Source: Deltaproteobacteria bacterium
GTDB taxonomy: Bacteria > Desulfobacterota_B > Binatia > UBA9968
Reading direction: 5' to 3'
Length of the DNA: 5,405 nucleotides
NCBI GenBank assembly: GCA_005879255.1
Contig: VBKY01000608.1
Location: 1 to 5,405, forward strand
The translations under genes were made by a program, and so were the position numbers. Positions 4,947 through 5,405 of the stretch are shown piece after piece. The notes under the pieces are model-generated. The model searched no databases. It was not told where the DNA came from and saw only the letters and a list, made by a program, of their open reading frames with translations. Numbering within the stretch: position 1 is the stretch's first letter; each line of letters opens with the position of its first letter.

Positions 4947-5165
4947 TTGCAAATAGTCATTGAACAACGGTTTGACCACTTCCACGGCAAAGGAGCATTC
5001 GTCCGGCTGCGTTCGATGCTCAATGATCCACGGTTCGCTTACCAGCACATCGCTAACAAGTTCGGCCTGACAAGGCAGTACATTGCGCAGAAGAAAGTCC
5101 CACGGATAGGTATCTATCGTCGTTTGATCCAGTTACTGAATCCCCTACCGAGGAAATTCGGCTAG
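4947..5165 (+). CDS. small helix-turn-helix protein, possibly truncated
   Basis: A 72-residue frame starting at TTG 4947, with weak GGATG six to seven bases upstream. An in-frame TGA at 4938-4940 rules out a longer form. Residues 27-48 (DPRFAYQHIANKFGLTRQYIAQ) read as a helix-turn-helix: IANKFGLTRQYIA has the pattern seen in sigma-region-4 and MerR-like recognition helices. FDHFHGKGAFVRLRSML precedes it. The part after residue 48 (KKVPRIGIYRRLIQ) departs from the expected second half, and the last dozen residues overlap a different-frame ABC protein fragment. The gene is therefore probably truncated or frameshifted at its 3' side. Likely a DNA-binding protein; its target is unknown, though the dyads just upstream are candidates. 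Confidence 0.5.
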   Translation: MQIVIEQRFDHFHGKGAFVRLRSMLNDPRFAYQHIANKFGLTRQYIAQKKVPRIGIYRRLIQLLNPLPRKFG

Positions 5166-5250
5166 CTCTGCGGGAGCATGGTTACATCGAAGGACAGAAC
5201 ATCGCCATCGAGTAGCGATATGCGGAGGGAAAGCCCGATCGCTACCCTGA
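5122..5250 (+). pseudogene. ABC transporter substrate-binding protein fragment
   Basis: In the frame beginning SSFDPVTESPTEE, the sequence LALREHGYIEGQNIAIE, then TAG (5213-5215), then RYAEGKPDRYPE, matches the N-terminal region of COG2984-type ABC substrate-binding proteins. Their typical text is RQGLRELGYVEGQNIAIEYRYAEGKPDR. The amber codon replaces the tyrosine expected there. The homology stops near 5250, where a minus-strand gene end begins, and no signal peptide or mature domain follows. It is a remnant of roughly 40 codons, probably left by recombination. Periplasmic ligand binding is the family role; this piece cannot do it. Confidence 0.78.
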
Positions 5251-5258
5251 GCGGGCTT
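5231..5258 (-). terminator. hairpin around the end of the rightmost minus gene
   Basis: AAGCCCG (5231-5237) and CGGGCTT (5252-5258) form a seven-pair stem whose loop contains the stop codon of the minus-strand gene (5244-5242). The minus-strand side continues TTTCCC, a short T run. It may end transcription of that gene, though the tract is weak. Confidence 0.45.
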
Positions 5259-5405
5259 CTTCAAACATAGCTTTTATCTCATCCCGCCGCGCGAACAAGA
5301 GGCCCCGGACAAGATTCTGCAAGCGTTCTCTCTCGGTTTTTTGAGATTTCAAAAACATCAATCCGACGCGATCAAGCTGAACATTTCGCACCATCGCCGC
5401 ATCTA
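5242..5405 (-). CDS. C-terminal end of a gene leaving the window, function unknown
   Basis: An open minus-strand frame enters at the right edge and reads AAMVRNVQLDRVGLMFLKSQ, then KTERERLQNLVRGLLFARRD, then EIKAMFEEARSG and TAG at 5244-5242. At least 54 codons are in the window. Codon choice and the amphipathic, charged helices look like real protein. ATG at 5394 could be an internal methionine or the start of a 51-residue protein; the sequence needed to decide lies outside. No family recognised. Its stop lies inside an inverted repeat and abuts the end of the ABC protein fragment on the other strand, which marks a recombination junction. Confidence 0.6.
   Translation of the reverse strand, partial: DAAMVRNVQLDRVGLMFLKSQKTERERLQNLVRGLLFARRDEIKAMFEEARSG

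Noticed and set aside
1258..5215. Genome-wide reassignment of TAG or TGA, suggested by amber codons in the Abi-alpha and ABC frames and TGAs in the second cassette
   Set aside because: The secreted protein gene and the rightmost minus gene end in TAG, tryptophan is TGG in the pilin, and the affected genes are otherwise fragmentary or near a decayed integrase. Decay explains it more simply.

Overview
The window looks like an accessory region of an uncultured environmental bacterium of middling GC content. The phylum cannot be fixed. The Flp-type pilin, the secreted calcium-motif protein and the fragment of a COG2984-type ABC substrate-binding protein are the kind of genes common in soil and sediment lineages. 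No gene is diagnostic, and several genes are broken.

Left part (1-1022): an intact tRNA-Arg(CCT) at 130-203, followed by a decayed, minus-strand tyrosine recombinase of phage/island type that points at the tRNA 3' end. This is the usual end of an integrated island. The integrase keeps its C-terminal catalytic boxes but has at least two frame breaks and no N-terminal domain.

Middle part (1023-3011): all coding signal is on the minus strand and the layout resembles integron gene cassettes without an integron integrase (a CALIN). A DUF4393/Abi-alpha gene starts 8 nt after a GTTAGGC core and ends in a stop codon embedded in GCCTAAC. The sequence beyond that stop contains an 18-nt stretch close to the R''-L'' half of the class 1 cassette site attC-aadA1 (compared from memory). 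A second unit begins at another GTTAGGC (3003-3009) and carries a protein-like frame interrupted by two TGA codons, then two small ORFs. The Abi-alpha gene has one in-frame amber codon. The region may be an eroded defence-type cassette array.

Right part (3012-4300): a plus-strand pair with strong ribosome binding sites. The first gene is a secreted protein with a D-x-D-x-D-G calcium-type motif, the second a Flp/class IVb prepilin, followed by a long, well-paired hairpin with a tandem G-A internal loop. Then comes a small four-cysteine protein (4069-4281).

Rightmost part (4301-5405): a small minus-strand membrane protein with a good ribosome binding site, a divergent regulatory interval rich in inverted repeats, a small plus-strand helix-turn-helix ORF, a fragment of an ABC substrate-binding protein with an amber codon, and the C-terminal end of a minus-strand gene that leaves the window.

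Taken together: a tRNA-linked island edge, a degraded cassette cluster with an abortive-infection-type gene, and a pilin/secreted-protein module. The strongest candidate for something not described before is the cassette-like minus-strand block at 1109-3011.
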